Below are positions 1 through 7,395 of a DNA stretch of 22,865 bases, piece after piece (positions within the stretch are counted from its first letter, which is position 1; every line of letters begins with the position of its first letter). The stretch is from the NCBI GenBank assembly GCA_965371445.1, contig CBDUYN010000168.1:1-22865 (forward strand), in the 5' to 3' direction. The position numbers were made by a program, and so were the translations under genes. Under the pieces are notes generated by a model. The model was given only the letters and a program-made list of their open reading frames with translations, was not told the origin of the DNA and did not search any database. The stretch is from DASWIG01 sp965371445 (GTDB lineage: Bacteria; Acidobacteriota; Thermoanaerobaculia; Multivoradales; J023).

Positions 1-3000
1 ACGGTCGACCGCTACACCCAGGAGCTTGCGGCGGCCACGGAGGCGTCCGAGCAGGAGGCCTGGAGCCTGGCGCTCGCCGGGGCGCATTACCAGCGGAGCC
101 TGGGTGGCGACCTGGACCACCTGGGGGATCTCCGTTGGCAACGGGTGCTGAATCTCGGGACGGCGGTCCTGGCGGTGCAGCGGGGCGCCGTTTCGGTGTC
201 GCCCGGCGGGACCCCGCTGACTTTCAGCCGGGGTCCCACGACGCTCGACCTGGGCTCGATGCCGCTGGGGCTTTTCCCCGCCGAGGGCGAAGCGGTCCCG
301 ACAGTCTCGACGCTGGAGCTTTTGGGCTCGCAGGGCTCTTACCTGGAGGGTGAGGCGCTCGCTCAGGCCTTTGCGGGTGACCACGTGACAGGTGTCACGT
401 TCCTGACTCGCGCGGTACGCGATGGGCAGACGCTGACCCGAGTCGACGCGACGAACGTCGAGGAGGCCCTGACCGCCGTCGGGCTCTCCGACGAGGCGGA
501 GGCGAACGTCCTGGCTGGAGTGGAGCAAGGTCGGATCGCCTGGATTCCGGAGAGTCAGCTTCTCGTCGACACGTTCGACGCGACGGGCTATGTGCTGGAG
601 GACCCAGCGACGGGCGCGGCGGGTTACTTCGTGACCTTTGTGCGCCTGGTCGAGGGTTTGGACGCGAATATCGTCTTTCATTCACCGCAGAATCTGGACG
701 TCGTGACGGCGCCGATCGACGTCGTGGCGACGATCGAGAGCGACGCGGTAGAGAGCTGGACGCTCACCTACCAGATGGCGGGCGAGGGGCCGGCGGTGGT
801 GCTGGCGACGGGCGAGGGATCGGTGACGGAGGAGACGCTCGCGGAGTTTGATCCGACGCTTCTCCTGAACGGTCTTTACGACATCGTGCTGACAGGTCGG
901 GACGTAGCGGGGCAGAGCGTTTCAGAGAAGGTCTCGGTGACCGTCGAAGGTAACATGAAGCTGGGCCACTTCACGTTGTCCTTCGTCGATCTGGCGATCT
1001 CCCTGTCGGGGCTGGTGGAGCACAGGAAGGGCGACGGTGGGGTCGTGACCTACGCTTACGACAGCCGCAACCGGCTGGTGGAGAGGACCTGGTCGGACGA
1101 TTCCGGATTCGTCTTCACCTACACGCCGACCGGCAGGCGCGCCTCCGTCACCGATGCACGGGGAACGACCGGCTACGTATACGACAGCCTCGATCGGTTG
1201 ACAGAGCTGACCTATCCGGACGGCCGTCGCCTGACCTACGACTACGACGCCAACGGTAACCGGACCCGGATGAGCGCCCACGTCGCCGGTCAGGTGCTGA
1301 CGACGTCCGTGACCTGGGACGCCCTCAACCAGCCTCAGACCGTGACCGATCCGGAGGGCGGGACCTACTTCTTCCAACAGGATCCGAACGGCAATCGGAC
1401 CTCGCTGCAATACCCGAACGGGACCCGGTCGGCCTACACCTACGACAGCCTCAATCGCCTCACAGCGCTCGAGACGACGCAGACCGTAGGCGGTGTCGTG
1501 CTACAATCGTATGCGTTGACACTGGCACCGTCCGGTCACCAACTACGGGTCGACGAGCAAGGCGAAGTCAGCCGGCAGTACAGCTACGACCCGTTGAACA
1601 GGTTGATCGGGGAGCTGGTGACCACCGGCGGTGTCCGGACCTACGAAAAGGCCTTCGAATACGACCCGGTCGGGAATCGTCTGAGCCAGACGGAGCTGGG
1701 GGCGGAGGGTCCTTTGAGCGAGATCGCCTACACCTACGACAGCCGCGACCGCCTGTTGACCGAGGACACGACGTCCTACACCTGGGATGCCGACGGAAAT
1801 CTCCGAAGCCGTGGCACGGGCGAGCTGTTCGATTGGGATGACGGTGATCGGCTGCGGACGCTGACCCTGGCGGACGGCACCGTCGTCAGCCATACCTACG
1901 ATGCCGACGGCGTCAAGGTGCGCACGGCCGTGACAGCCCCCGGGGGCTCAACCGAGGTGAGCGAATACCTGGTGGACACGTCGTTGGGCTTGCCGCAGGT
2001 CGTCGCCCAGACGGACGGTGCCGGGGACCTGCGCTCCTACTACGTGCTGCGGGACGATCAGCTGCTGGGGGTCTCCGGGACCGCCGGCACGAAGTACTTC
2101 AACGAGGATCCTCTTGGGAGCACGAGGCTGCTCACCGACGAGAGCGGCCAAATGACCGACCGGTATACCTACACAGCGTTCGGCGAGCTGATCGAGCAGG
2201 TCGGCGACGACGAAAATCCGTTCCTCTTCGCGGGTCAACAGCAGGATTCGTCGTCGGGGCTTTACTATCTGCGGGCGCGTTGGATGGATCCGCGCTTGGG
2301 CCGCTTCGCCAGCATGGACACCTTCAGTGGCTCCCCCGTGGATCCCCGATCGTTGCACCCGTACCTGTACGCTCATGCGGATCCCGTCAACATGACCGAT
2401 GCGACAGGCCTCTTCTCCGTGGGCGTGGCAGTGGTGGCCATGGTCGTCGCCGTCATGGCGGCTTTCCCGGTCGGCGCCCAGACCCAGGCTCTGCGCCAGC
2501 CGAGGGGCCGGGACTGGACGGAAGCCGACGTCACCGGGTACCAGGGTTTCATAGAGCCATTCGCCCAGATCCTCCAATTCGCAGGCGACAGGCGGGACTG
2601 CGCGGACTTGGCGATCGACGCCGTGATCACGTACGCGGACCGAGACGACCTCCACGTGCCGCTGTGGGTGAGTGGATGGCGTCGGTACATCGACGAGTCG
2701 GAGCGGCCCAACTACACGATATACAGTCAATATGCAAGGACATGGGTCGGTGCATGGAATCTCGCGGATCATCAGAATACCCGTGCTATTACGTACGAAG
2801 AGCGGCAGCCGGGCGACTTGCTGCTCTTCAATTGGCACGGTACTACTACCTGGCATACGTTCCTTTACACGGGTCAGGGAGTGAATCGCCTTTGGTTTGG
2901 AAACACAGATGACAACAACAACCCTACTCAGCTCGATTTCTTGGACGACCGCAGGCTGCGCAACTTCGGCGGCAGGAGAATTGGCCCGGACCACTACTTC

Positions 3001-3057
3001 AACCACGATGATCTCCACGGTGACTCACCGCGGCGATGGGACTTCTTCCCGGAGTAA
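1..3057 (+). CDS. RHS/YD-repeat protein with a papain-like C-terminal domain (5' end outside window)
   Basis: The frame is open from base 1, so the true start lies upstream; 1018 codons are visible and residues are counted from base 1. Residues about 50-320 form a non-repeat N-terminal region, including a GYVLEDPATGAAGYF segment near residue 197 that I recall from large transglutaminase-RHS proteins. From about residue 340 there are repeated YDSxNRL and DxxGN motifs, the hallmark of RHS/YD shells. The conserved core end (DPLGSTR near residue 703, then YYLRARWMDPRLGRF and DPVNMTDATGL near 797) is intact. The variable tip follows. It has a hydrophobic stretch at about 805-825, then DCADL (C867), PGDLLLF, WHTF (H952) and GN (N968), the order of a Cys-His-Asn papain-fold enzyme such as NlpC/P60 or CHAP. 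RHS proteins of this build are normally surface or secreted toxin carriers; toxicity here is inference. Base composition drops in the tip. Confidence 0.85.
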   Translation, partial: TVDRYTQELAAATEASEQEAWSLALAGAHYQRSLGGDLDHLGDLRWQRVLNLGTAVLAVQRGAVSVSPGGTPLTFSRGPTTLDLGSMPLGLFPAEGEAVPTVSTLELLGSQGSYLEGEALAQAFAGDHVTGVTFLTRAVRDGQTLTRVDATNVEEALTAVGLSDEAEANVLAGVEQGRIAWIPESQLLVDTFDATGYVLEDPATGAAGYFVTFVRLVEGLDANIVFHSPQNLDVVTAPIDVVATIESDAVESWTLTYQMAGEGPAVVLATGEGSVTEETLAEFDPTLLLNGLYDIVLTGRDVAGQSVSEKVSVTVEGNMKLGHFTLSFVDLAISLSGLVEHRKGDGGVVTYAYDSRNRLVERTWSDDSGFVFTYTPTGRRASVTDARGTTGYVYDSLDRLTELTYPDGRRLTYDYDANGNRTRMSAHVAGQVLTTSVTWDALNQPQTVTDPEGGTYFFQQDPNGNRTSLQYPNGTRSAYTYDSLNRLTALETTQTVGGVVLQSYALTLAPSGHQLRVDEQGEVSRQYSYDPLNRLIGELVTTGGVRTYEKAFEYDPVGNRLSQTELGAEGPLSEIAYTYDSRDRLLTEDTTSYTWDADGNLRSRGTGELFDWDDGDRLRTLTLADGTVVSHTYDADGVKVRTAVTAPGGSTEVSEYLVDTSLGLPQVVAQTDGAGDLRSYYVLRDDQLLGVSGTAGTKYFNEDPLGSTRLLTDESGQMTDRYTYTAFGELIEQVGDDENPFLFAGQQQDSSSGLYYLRARWMDPRLGRFASMDTFSGSPVDPRSLHPYLYAHADPVNMTDATGLFSVGVAVVAMVVAVMAAFPVGAQTQALRQPRGRDWTEADVTGYQGFIEPFAQILQFAGDRRDCADLAIDAVITYADRDDLHVPLWVSGWRRYIDESERPNYTIYSQYARTWVGAWNLADHQNTRAITYEERQPGDLLLFNWHGTTTWHTFLYTGQGVNRLWFGNTDDNNNPTQLDFLDDRRLRNFGGRRIGPDHYFNHDDLHGDSPRRWDFFPE

Positions 3058-3892
3058 CGGTAGAAGGTGGCTTGGGTGCTCGCCGTTTCCGTGGTTGGCG
3101 ATCGCCTGGATGCTCCTGTGCGACGTCGTGTTGGCGGGCATGCCGCTGGGGACCGCCAGGTGGCAAGTGACCCCGGAACGTAAATCGTTCGTCCGTCTCG
3201 TCTCGGAGGAAGGGGAGAGGACCGGGACGGCTCGTGGAACGGCCTACAAGCTGACGTTCGACAAGGTGGAGTGCAGCCCGAGCGCGGCGCCGCGTCGGTG
3301 GCGGTGTCGATTTTGGTGGCGTGACGGAGCGGAAGAGTCGATGCGAAGTTGGTCGGTCGGTGAGGATGAGGAGCTTCTCCGCACGCTGAGAGGATGGAGG
3401 GACGTCTCACCGGAGGACCCGCTGAGCGAAAGTGCCACCTTCTCGATCAGTCGTGTCGACTCCGTGTGTTGGCCCGAGACCGGGGCCGAGTGTCTGTTCT
3501 ACGTCTGGTCGGCCGAGGGACGGCAGTCTTTCGCGCGGGTGTCGGGGCGAGAAGCTGTCCGCGGCTTGAATGAGCTCGTACGGCATGCGCCGGCACCCAA
3601 ATCGTCCGCTCCCGAGCAGGTCGAATTGCAGTCCGTTCGCTGTGAACGGTTTCCGGGGCGGGGAAAAGAATGGTCTTGCCGATTCGTTGGGCGATCGGGC
3701 AGCTCGACGGATCTGATTCTGAGTCCTGAGAAAGACGAAGAGGCCGAGTTGATCGTTCTGCTCCGGCGACATGCGGAGGAGGTGAGGGTGAGCACAGGAA
3801 GAGAAGCTGAAGTCTTCTCCCTCAGCGAGGCCGCGGTCGAGTGCTGGTCGAAGGATGGAAACGAGCCGACCTTCTGTCGGGTCATTCCCTAG
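3008..3892 (+). CDS. Exported Cys-pair repeat protein, candidate partner/immunity protein of the RHS tip
   Basis: I do not recognise the family. From ATG 3008 the product is 294 aa. An arginine-containing n-region is followed by a hydrophobic core at about residues 26-44 (PFPWLAIAWMLLCDVVLAG), consistent with a signal peptide or N-terminal anchor. The mature part is a tandem duplication, about residues 86-168 and 209-294. Each copy has an opening Cys pair (C89/C100; C212/C224) with a CRF motif, a Glu/Asp-rich helix, and a closing Cys pair (C154/C162; C279/C290). Regular pairing suggests disulfides and an extracytoplasmic location. The start is uncertain: ATG 3008 overlaps the RHS gene by 50 nt, while TTG 3095 and ATG 3110 give a weaker export signal; none has a good ribosome binding site. 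Position directly after an RHS toxin-like tip makes an immunity or accessory role plausible, but that is inference. Confidence 0.65.
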   Translation: MISTVTHRGDGTSSRSNGRRWLGCSPFPWLAIAWMLLCDVVLAGMPLGTARWQVTPERKSFVRLVSEEGERTGTARGTAYKLTFDKVECSPSAAPRRWRCRFWWRDGAEESMRSWSVGEDEELLRTLRGWRDVSPEDPLSESATFSISRVDSVCWPETGAECLFYVWSAEGRQSFARVSGREAVRGLNELVRHAPAPKSSAPEQVELQSVRCERFPGRGKEWSCRFVGRSGSSTDLILSPEKDEEAELIVLLRRHAEEVRVSTGREAEVFSLSEAAVECWSKDGNEPTFCRVIP

Positions 3893-3912
3893 CAAGGCCT
3901 GGCATCCTGAGC

Positions 3913-4245
3913 GTGATCACGATCGAGAATCCCGTGACGCAGAAGAACGGGATCGAAGCCACGCAAGACCTCCTCGATTGGGTCGGCGACGGGCTGGACG
4001 ACCTCAGCCGGGGTGCCGGAGAGCTCCTGGGTTGGCTGAAGCTGAAGTTCGTCGAGCTGGCCGAGAGCCTGGGCAACTCTCCGGCGAGGATCTTCAGCTG
4101 GGTCCACGACAACATCGACCGTGGGGTCACGGCGGGGCCGGGAGAAACCTGGTTGCGCATGGATGCCGCCCTGGTCCGCCACGAGCTCACCGAGGGCATC
4201 CGGGTCTTCGAGTCGCCGGGCAACCCGGGGGCAGACTCAGCATGA
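3913..4245 (+). CDS. Small orphan protein with a transglutaminase-RHS-like fragment
   Basis: A 110-aa product from GTG 3913; no convincing ribosome binding site is visible, and the frame stays open upstream into the previous gene, so the start is tentative. It begins MITIENPVTQKNG and is mostly helical and amphipathic. The segment LGNSPARIFSWVHDNI at about residues 53-68 resembles the sequence that opens the transglutaminase-like domain in large RHS-type proteins (typically LGxDPxxIYxYVxNNI); this is a recalled similarity, not a search result. The catalytic Cys-His-Asp part of such a domain is absent, so this may be a broken-off fragment of an RHS N-terminus, or a small stand-alone protein. 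Its stop overlaps the next start (ATGA at 4242-4245), implying translational coupling. Confidence 0.5.
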   Translation: MITIENPVTQKNGIEATQDLLDWVGDGLDDLSRGAGELLGWLKLKFVELAESLGNSPARIFSWVHDNIDRGVTAGPGETWLRMDAALVRHELTEGIRVFESPGNPGADSA

Positions 4246-4754
4246 CGTGGGCCGCCTGGGCGAACCTCCTGGGACGGTTCGAAGCCTTCATTGGCAGGGC
4301 CCTCGGAGACGACGACGTCGTCGAAATCGAGGTCGACCGTGAGAGCGTCGGCCTCTTCTGGACCGGGGAGGAGCGGGTTCCGGCGGTGGTGGCTTTCCTC
4401 ACCCGGCTGATCGCACATCATCACGGGCTCGGGGAACCGCCGCACCTGGCCCTCTGGGAAGAGGAGGGGGCGCGGCAGCGGCTGATCGACGCCAGCAACC
4501 CCGGCGCCTTTGCTGGCAAGCTCATCGGCTGGCTGCGCATTCCCTGCCTCGATTTCCGCCGCTTGGAGGTCCCGGCAGAGGGCATTTCCATGCCGATTCG
4601 ATTCGAAGGTACCGCCACCCGGGGGCTGGTGGTGCTGTTCTTGGAAGGCCCGAATCCTGCTGTGATGCGCGATCTGGCCGAGCAACTCGGCGAGAAGTTC
4701 GGAGTGTGTTTTCGCCTTGGAGGTGGGGGCGAGTCGCCGCCGATGGCAGAATAG
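4242..4754 (+). CDS. Conserved-looking hypothetical protein, 170 aa
   Basis: I do not recognise this protein. It starts at ATG 4242 inside the stop of the preceding gene (ATGA overlap), so the two are probably co-translated. It is soluble, acidic overall, with no signal peptide or membrane segment. Visible parts are an N-terminal WANLLGRFEAFIGRALG helix, a DDDVVEIEVDRESVGLFW strand-like segment at about residues 23-40, a helix with HHH at 59-61, a central RRLEVP region, and a strand-rich C-terminal half with GLVVLFLEGPNP at about residues 128-139. The pairing with the 110-aa gene at the end of an RHS locus would suit a toxin-antidote or chaperone-like pair, but there is no direct evidence for that. 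Confidence 0.6.
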   Translation: MTWAAWANLLGRFEAFIGRALGDDDVVEIEVDRESVGLFWTGEERVPAVVAFLTRLIAHHHGLGEPPHLALWEEEGARQRLIDASNPGAFAGKLIGWLRIPCLDFRRLEVPAEGISMPIRFEGTATRGLVVLFLEGPNPAVMRDLAEQLGEKFGVCFRLGGGGESPPMAE

Positions 4755-4801
4755 ACAGAGGGAACTGCTGAGCATGGTGAAACACGATCACCAAGAGGGC
4801 C

Positions 4802-4954
4802 ATGAGGCGATGCTCCCCCCGCGTCCCGCCTCGCCTGCGTGGCCCGGTGGTGGCTCTCTTCGTCGCGGTCTCGGCGCTTGTGGCGGTGGGGATCTGGATG
4901 TCTACTGCCGGAGCAGGACGCAAGAGGCCTTCTGGCCGCAGGTCGAATCGTTGA
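4802..4954 (+). CDS. Possible small single-pass membrane peptide, 50 aa
   Basis: The frame runs from ATG 4802 to TGA 4952-4954. It encodes an Arg/Pro-rich start (MRRCSPRVPPRLRG), one hydrophobic helix (PVVALFVAVSALVAVGIWM, about residues 15-33) and a basic tail (GRKRPSGRRSNR). The layout, with basic residues on both sides of one helix, is typical of a small membrane protein, but GC-rich DNA can produce such frames by chance. A purine-rich AGAGGG lies only 2 nt before the ATG, which is too close for a good ribosome binding site. No family is recognised. Confidence 0.25.
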   Translation: MRRCSPRVPPRLRGPVVALFVAVSALVAVGIWMSTAGAGRKRPSGRRSNR

Positions 4955-5106
4955 CGCTCGGTCTCTCTCGAACGGCGCTCGACCCTGCTTGGATTTAGGT
5001 GCCCGTCCTCGCCGTCCCCGTCGCGACGCTCCGCGTCACGACTCCCTGGCGACGCGCTGTCCCAGAAGGGGCCGAGGCCGAGCTGAATGGACGAGCAGAC
5101 AAGATC

Positions 5107-5114
5107 GAGGAGAG
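5107..5114 (+). promoter_or_regulatory. Shine-Dalgarno site of the 34-aa peptide
   Basis: GAGGAGAG ends 6 nt before ATG 5121. It is a strong match to the anti-Shine-Dalgarno sequence at correct spacing and is the main reason to consider the short frame real. Confidence 0.5.
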
Positions 5115-5120
5115 CGCGCG

Positions 5121-5225
5121 ATGAATTGGCTCCGAGACACTCTGAAGAAGAACCGGATCTTCCTCCTGGCCCTGTTGCTGGTCGCCGTTACGCCGACCCA
5201 GGACGCCCCGCGGTCTGAACCATGA
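5121..5225 (+). CDS. Possible small hydrophobic peptide, 34 aa
   Basis: ATG 5121 to TGA 5223-5225 encodes a peptide with a basic amphipathic start (MNWLRDTLKKNR), a hydrophobic run (IFLLALLLVAVT, residues 13-24) and a short polar tail ending RSEP. A well placed GAGGAGAG ribosome binding site precedes it. The architecture fits a small membrane-associated peptide or a short leader; a type I toxin-like peptide would look similar, but nothing proves this. It lies between the RHS locus and a convergent operon with no obvious partner. Confidence 0.4.
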   Translation: MNWLRDTLKKNRIFLLALLLVAVTPTQDAPRSEP

Positions 5226-5269
5226 AGTGAACTAAGTCAAGCGCTCAGCCGCCGGACGCATCACGGCTC

Positions 5270-5950
5270 TCAGCCAGAAGAACCGTTCCTCACCCGTTCG
5301 AGAAACTTCCCCGCCGCCTCCAGGTAGTCCTCGGCCCAGACGTGCCCATCCTCGAAGACGCAGGAGGTGACCTCGACCCCTCTTCGCTCCAAGACAGCAA
5401 GGTCTTTTTCCATCTGCTCGGGCGTGTAGAGCTCGTCGCGGGTGCCGCGGCCGAGCAGCACCGGCGGGAGGTGTGCGGTCTCGTCGTCGCCGATTTCCGG
5501 CGGTACGTCGCCCGCCAGGATCAGCAGGCCGTCCGGGCGAAAGCCCGAGCGCGCCGCGGCACGGTAGGCCATGGCGACCCCCTGGGAGAAACCCGCCAGG
5601 ACCAGGTGGTCCGAAGGTTGGAGCTCGCGACGCAACCGCGTAATGACGCTTCCGACGTAACGGGCGTTGTCCTCGATCGCCTGCTCGCGTCCCTGGCCCG
5701 TCATCCAGCAACCGATGACGTCGCGGGTGCGAGGATTGTAGAAGCGGTTCAAGGCGGAGATCGAGCACACCGTCCAGTCCTCGGAGCCGGGGATTTTTCG
5801 GAGGTTCTCGAGCAGACGCTCGGCGTTCTCGCCGTAGCCGTGGAAACCCACGAGGAGCGGCCGGCCCGGCTCCGGCGGCTCGTCGCCCGCGACGAGGTAG
5901 CGCCCGTGCACAAGCGCCGGCACCTGGTGCTCGAGGAAACCCCGCGTCAC
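5270..5950 (-). CDS. Alpha/beta-hydrolase, phospholipase/carboxylesterase (acyl-protein thioesterase-like)
   Basis: The 226-aa protein has the usual length and landmarks of the phospholipase/carboxylesterase family of serine hydrolases. An HGYGEN oxyanion-type motif lies at residues 37-42, the nucleophile elbow GFSQG at 120-124 (S122), the acid in GTRDELY (D172), and the general base in EDGHVW (H203). Together these form a complete Ser-Asp-His triad. No signal peptide is visible, so it is probably cytosolic and hydrolyses small esters or thioesters; the natural substrate cannot be told. Its ATG overlaps the stop of the OmpA-like lipoprotein gene by 4 nt (ATGA), so it is the last gene of the kinase operon and its translation is probably coupled. 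Confidence 0.88.
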   Translation of the reverse strand: MTRGFLEHQVPALVHGRYLVAGDEPPEPGRPLLVGFHGYGENAERLLENLRKIPGSEDWTVCSISALNRFYNPRTRDVIGCWMTGQGREQAIEDNARYVGSVITRLRRELQPSDHLVLAGFSQGVAMAYRAAARSGFRPDGLLILAGDVPPEIGDDETAHLPPVLLGRGTRDELYTPEQMEKDLAVLERRGVEVTSCVFEDGHVWAEDYLEAAGKFLERVRNGSSG

Positions 5951-7389
5951 GGCGCGGAATCCTCCTCGGCCTCGCAGGGCACCACCCGAACACAGCGTTC
6001 GCCGTCCACCACCGCTTCGTTGCCCAGACGGACGTCGAGCTCACGGCCGTCGGCACCGAGGCGGACTCTCGCCGAGGCGTCGAGGCCAAGGCCCGCCGCC
6101 AGCTCGCGGTAGGCGTCGCTCAGGTAGACGACCTCCGCCTCGGGCTCGGTGTCGACGCAGCCAGCATCGATCCAGGCGCCTTGGCGGCGCACGTAGCGCC
6201 TTCCGGCGAGCTCCAGATCCGAGAGCATGGTGAAGTAGTCACGGTGCGAGCCGTGGCTGCCGTCGGCGCGGCGGGTGGCGATCCGCAGCTCGATACGGCG
6301 GTCGCCGACCTCGCCGGCCTCCGCCGCCAGGTGGATGCTGAAGTTGCCGTACCAGTCGATCTCGATCCGTTCGGCCTCGCCCCCCAGACGCTCGGTGAAG
6401 TAGTCGCGCACCGCCTCGGCGCGGCGACGCGAGAGGTCTTTGTTCAAAGTCGCCGAGTCGCAGTCGCTCCGGCCCCGGAACTTCTTCGAGTCCGAGTGCC
6501 CGTCGATCCTCATGACGAGGCTCGCGTCGTCCGACCAGCTCTCGGCGAGGGCTTCGGCCAAAAGCGCCAGCTCCCCCTGTTCCTCCGCGGAGATCGTCTC
6601 CAGGCGGAACTCGCTCAAGGAGAAACGCACCTCGAGGATGAAGGCCGAAAGCCACGCCTGGCTGAGCCGCCGGTCGAGCTCGAGCTCATGGCGCAAGCTG
6701 GCGAAGGCCTCGGCCTCGACGGCCCGGCCGGCGAGCCGGTCGCGCTTCGCGATGCGCTCTTCGAAGCGCTCGATCAGGGTTCCTGCCTCGCTGCCGGTGA
6801 GCTGCTGGCGGGTCAGCTCGATCACGCCCCGGTAAAAGCCCAGGTGAAGCTCGATGCCCTCGCGGTAGACCGGCTGCATGGCGTCGAGGAAAAGCTCGTC
6901 CTCGTCGAGGTTGGCGAGGCGCTCGAGGTGTGCTGCGATCTCCTCGGCCTTTTCTCGGCGCTTTTCGAGCTCGGCGCTCTCGCGTTTGATCTCGGCGTCG
7001 AGCTCCGAGGACTCATGCTCCAGCTCACGGATTCTCTCCGCGCCCGCTTCGCCGGCCTGCGCCTCGGCGCGCAGCTTCTCCAGGCGCCGCTCGCGGTCCG
7101 AGCGCTGGTCTTCTAGAAGCTCGATCGTTTTTTCCTTGGCCTCGATTTCGGCCAGGAGCGTCTGGTGCATATCGCGCTGACGCTCGGCGTCGCTTCGCAT
7201 CTGCGCGACGATCTCGTCGCGGCGCGCCTCGCGCGAGTCGACCGAACGGCTGTTGTCGACGATTCGCGGCAGGTAGGTGCTCTGGAGCTCCGAAAGCGAC
7301 GCCGTCACGGGCACGGGCCGGGTCTCGGGCTCCGGAGCCGTCGCGCAGGACGCGAGGGCGAGGGACGCTACGAGCAGGAGTCTTCTCAT
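5947..7389 (-). CDS. Coiled-coil lipoprotein with C-terminal OmpA-like domain
   Basis: The 480-aa product starts MRRLLLVASLALASC, a lipoprotein signal with lipobox LASC and Cys15 as the acylated residue. Residues about 52-158 are a long Glu/Arg/Lys-rich coiled coil. Residues about 270-372 carry an OmpA-family peptidoglycan-binding motif set: RIDGHSDSKKFRG near 294-306, LSRRRAEAVRDYF near 319-331 and the closing RRIELRI near 364-370. This is the fold that grips peptidoglycan in OmpA, Pal and MotB relatives. A C-terminal region of about 100 aa with several Cys residues follows and is not recognised. The protein is probably an outer-membrane lipoprotein bridging to the cell wall. It lies 6 nt after the helical-repeat gene and overlaps the esterase gene. 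Confidence 0.87.
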   Translation of the reverse strand: MRRLLLVASLALASCATAPEPETRPVPVTASLSELQSTYLPRIVDNSRSVDSREARRDEIVAQMRSDAERQRDMHQTLLAEIEAKEKTIELLEDQRSDRERRLEKLRAEAQAGEAGAERIRELEHESSELDAEIKRESAELEKRREKAEEIAAHLERLANLDEDELFLDAMQPVYREGIELHLGFYRGVIELTRQQLTGSEAGTLIERFEERIAKRDRLAGRAVEAEAFASLRHELELDRRLSQAWLSAFILEVRFSLSEFRLETISAEEQGELALLAEALAESWSDDASLVMRIDGHSDSKKFRGRSDCDSATLNKDLSRRRAEAVRDYFTERLGGEAERIEIDWYGNFSIHLAAEAGEVGDRRIELRIATRRADGSHGSHRDYFTMLSDLELAGRRYVRRQGAWIDAGCVDTEPEAEVVYLSDAYRELAAGLGLDASARVRLGADGRELDVRLGNEAVVDGERCVRVVPCEAEEDSAP

Positions 7390-7395
7390 GGATCT

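Larger units (their letters stand above)
4755..5269. other. Gene-poor stretch with only very short candidate ORFs
   Basis: About 515 bases separate the RHS locus from the convergent end of the kinase-esterase operon. I see no gene of normal length here. Two short hydrophobic reading frames are listed separately (4802-4954 and 5121-5225). A third frame from ATG 4774 to 4998 encodes a Gly/Pro/Arg-rich 74-aa string with no domain character and overlaps the first. No strong terminator, tRNA or repeat was seen. Confidence 0.6.
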
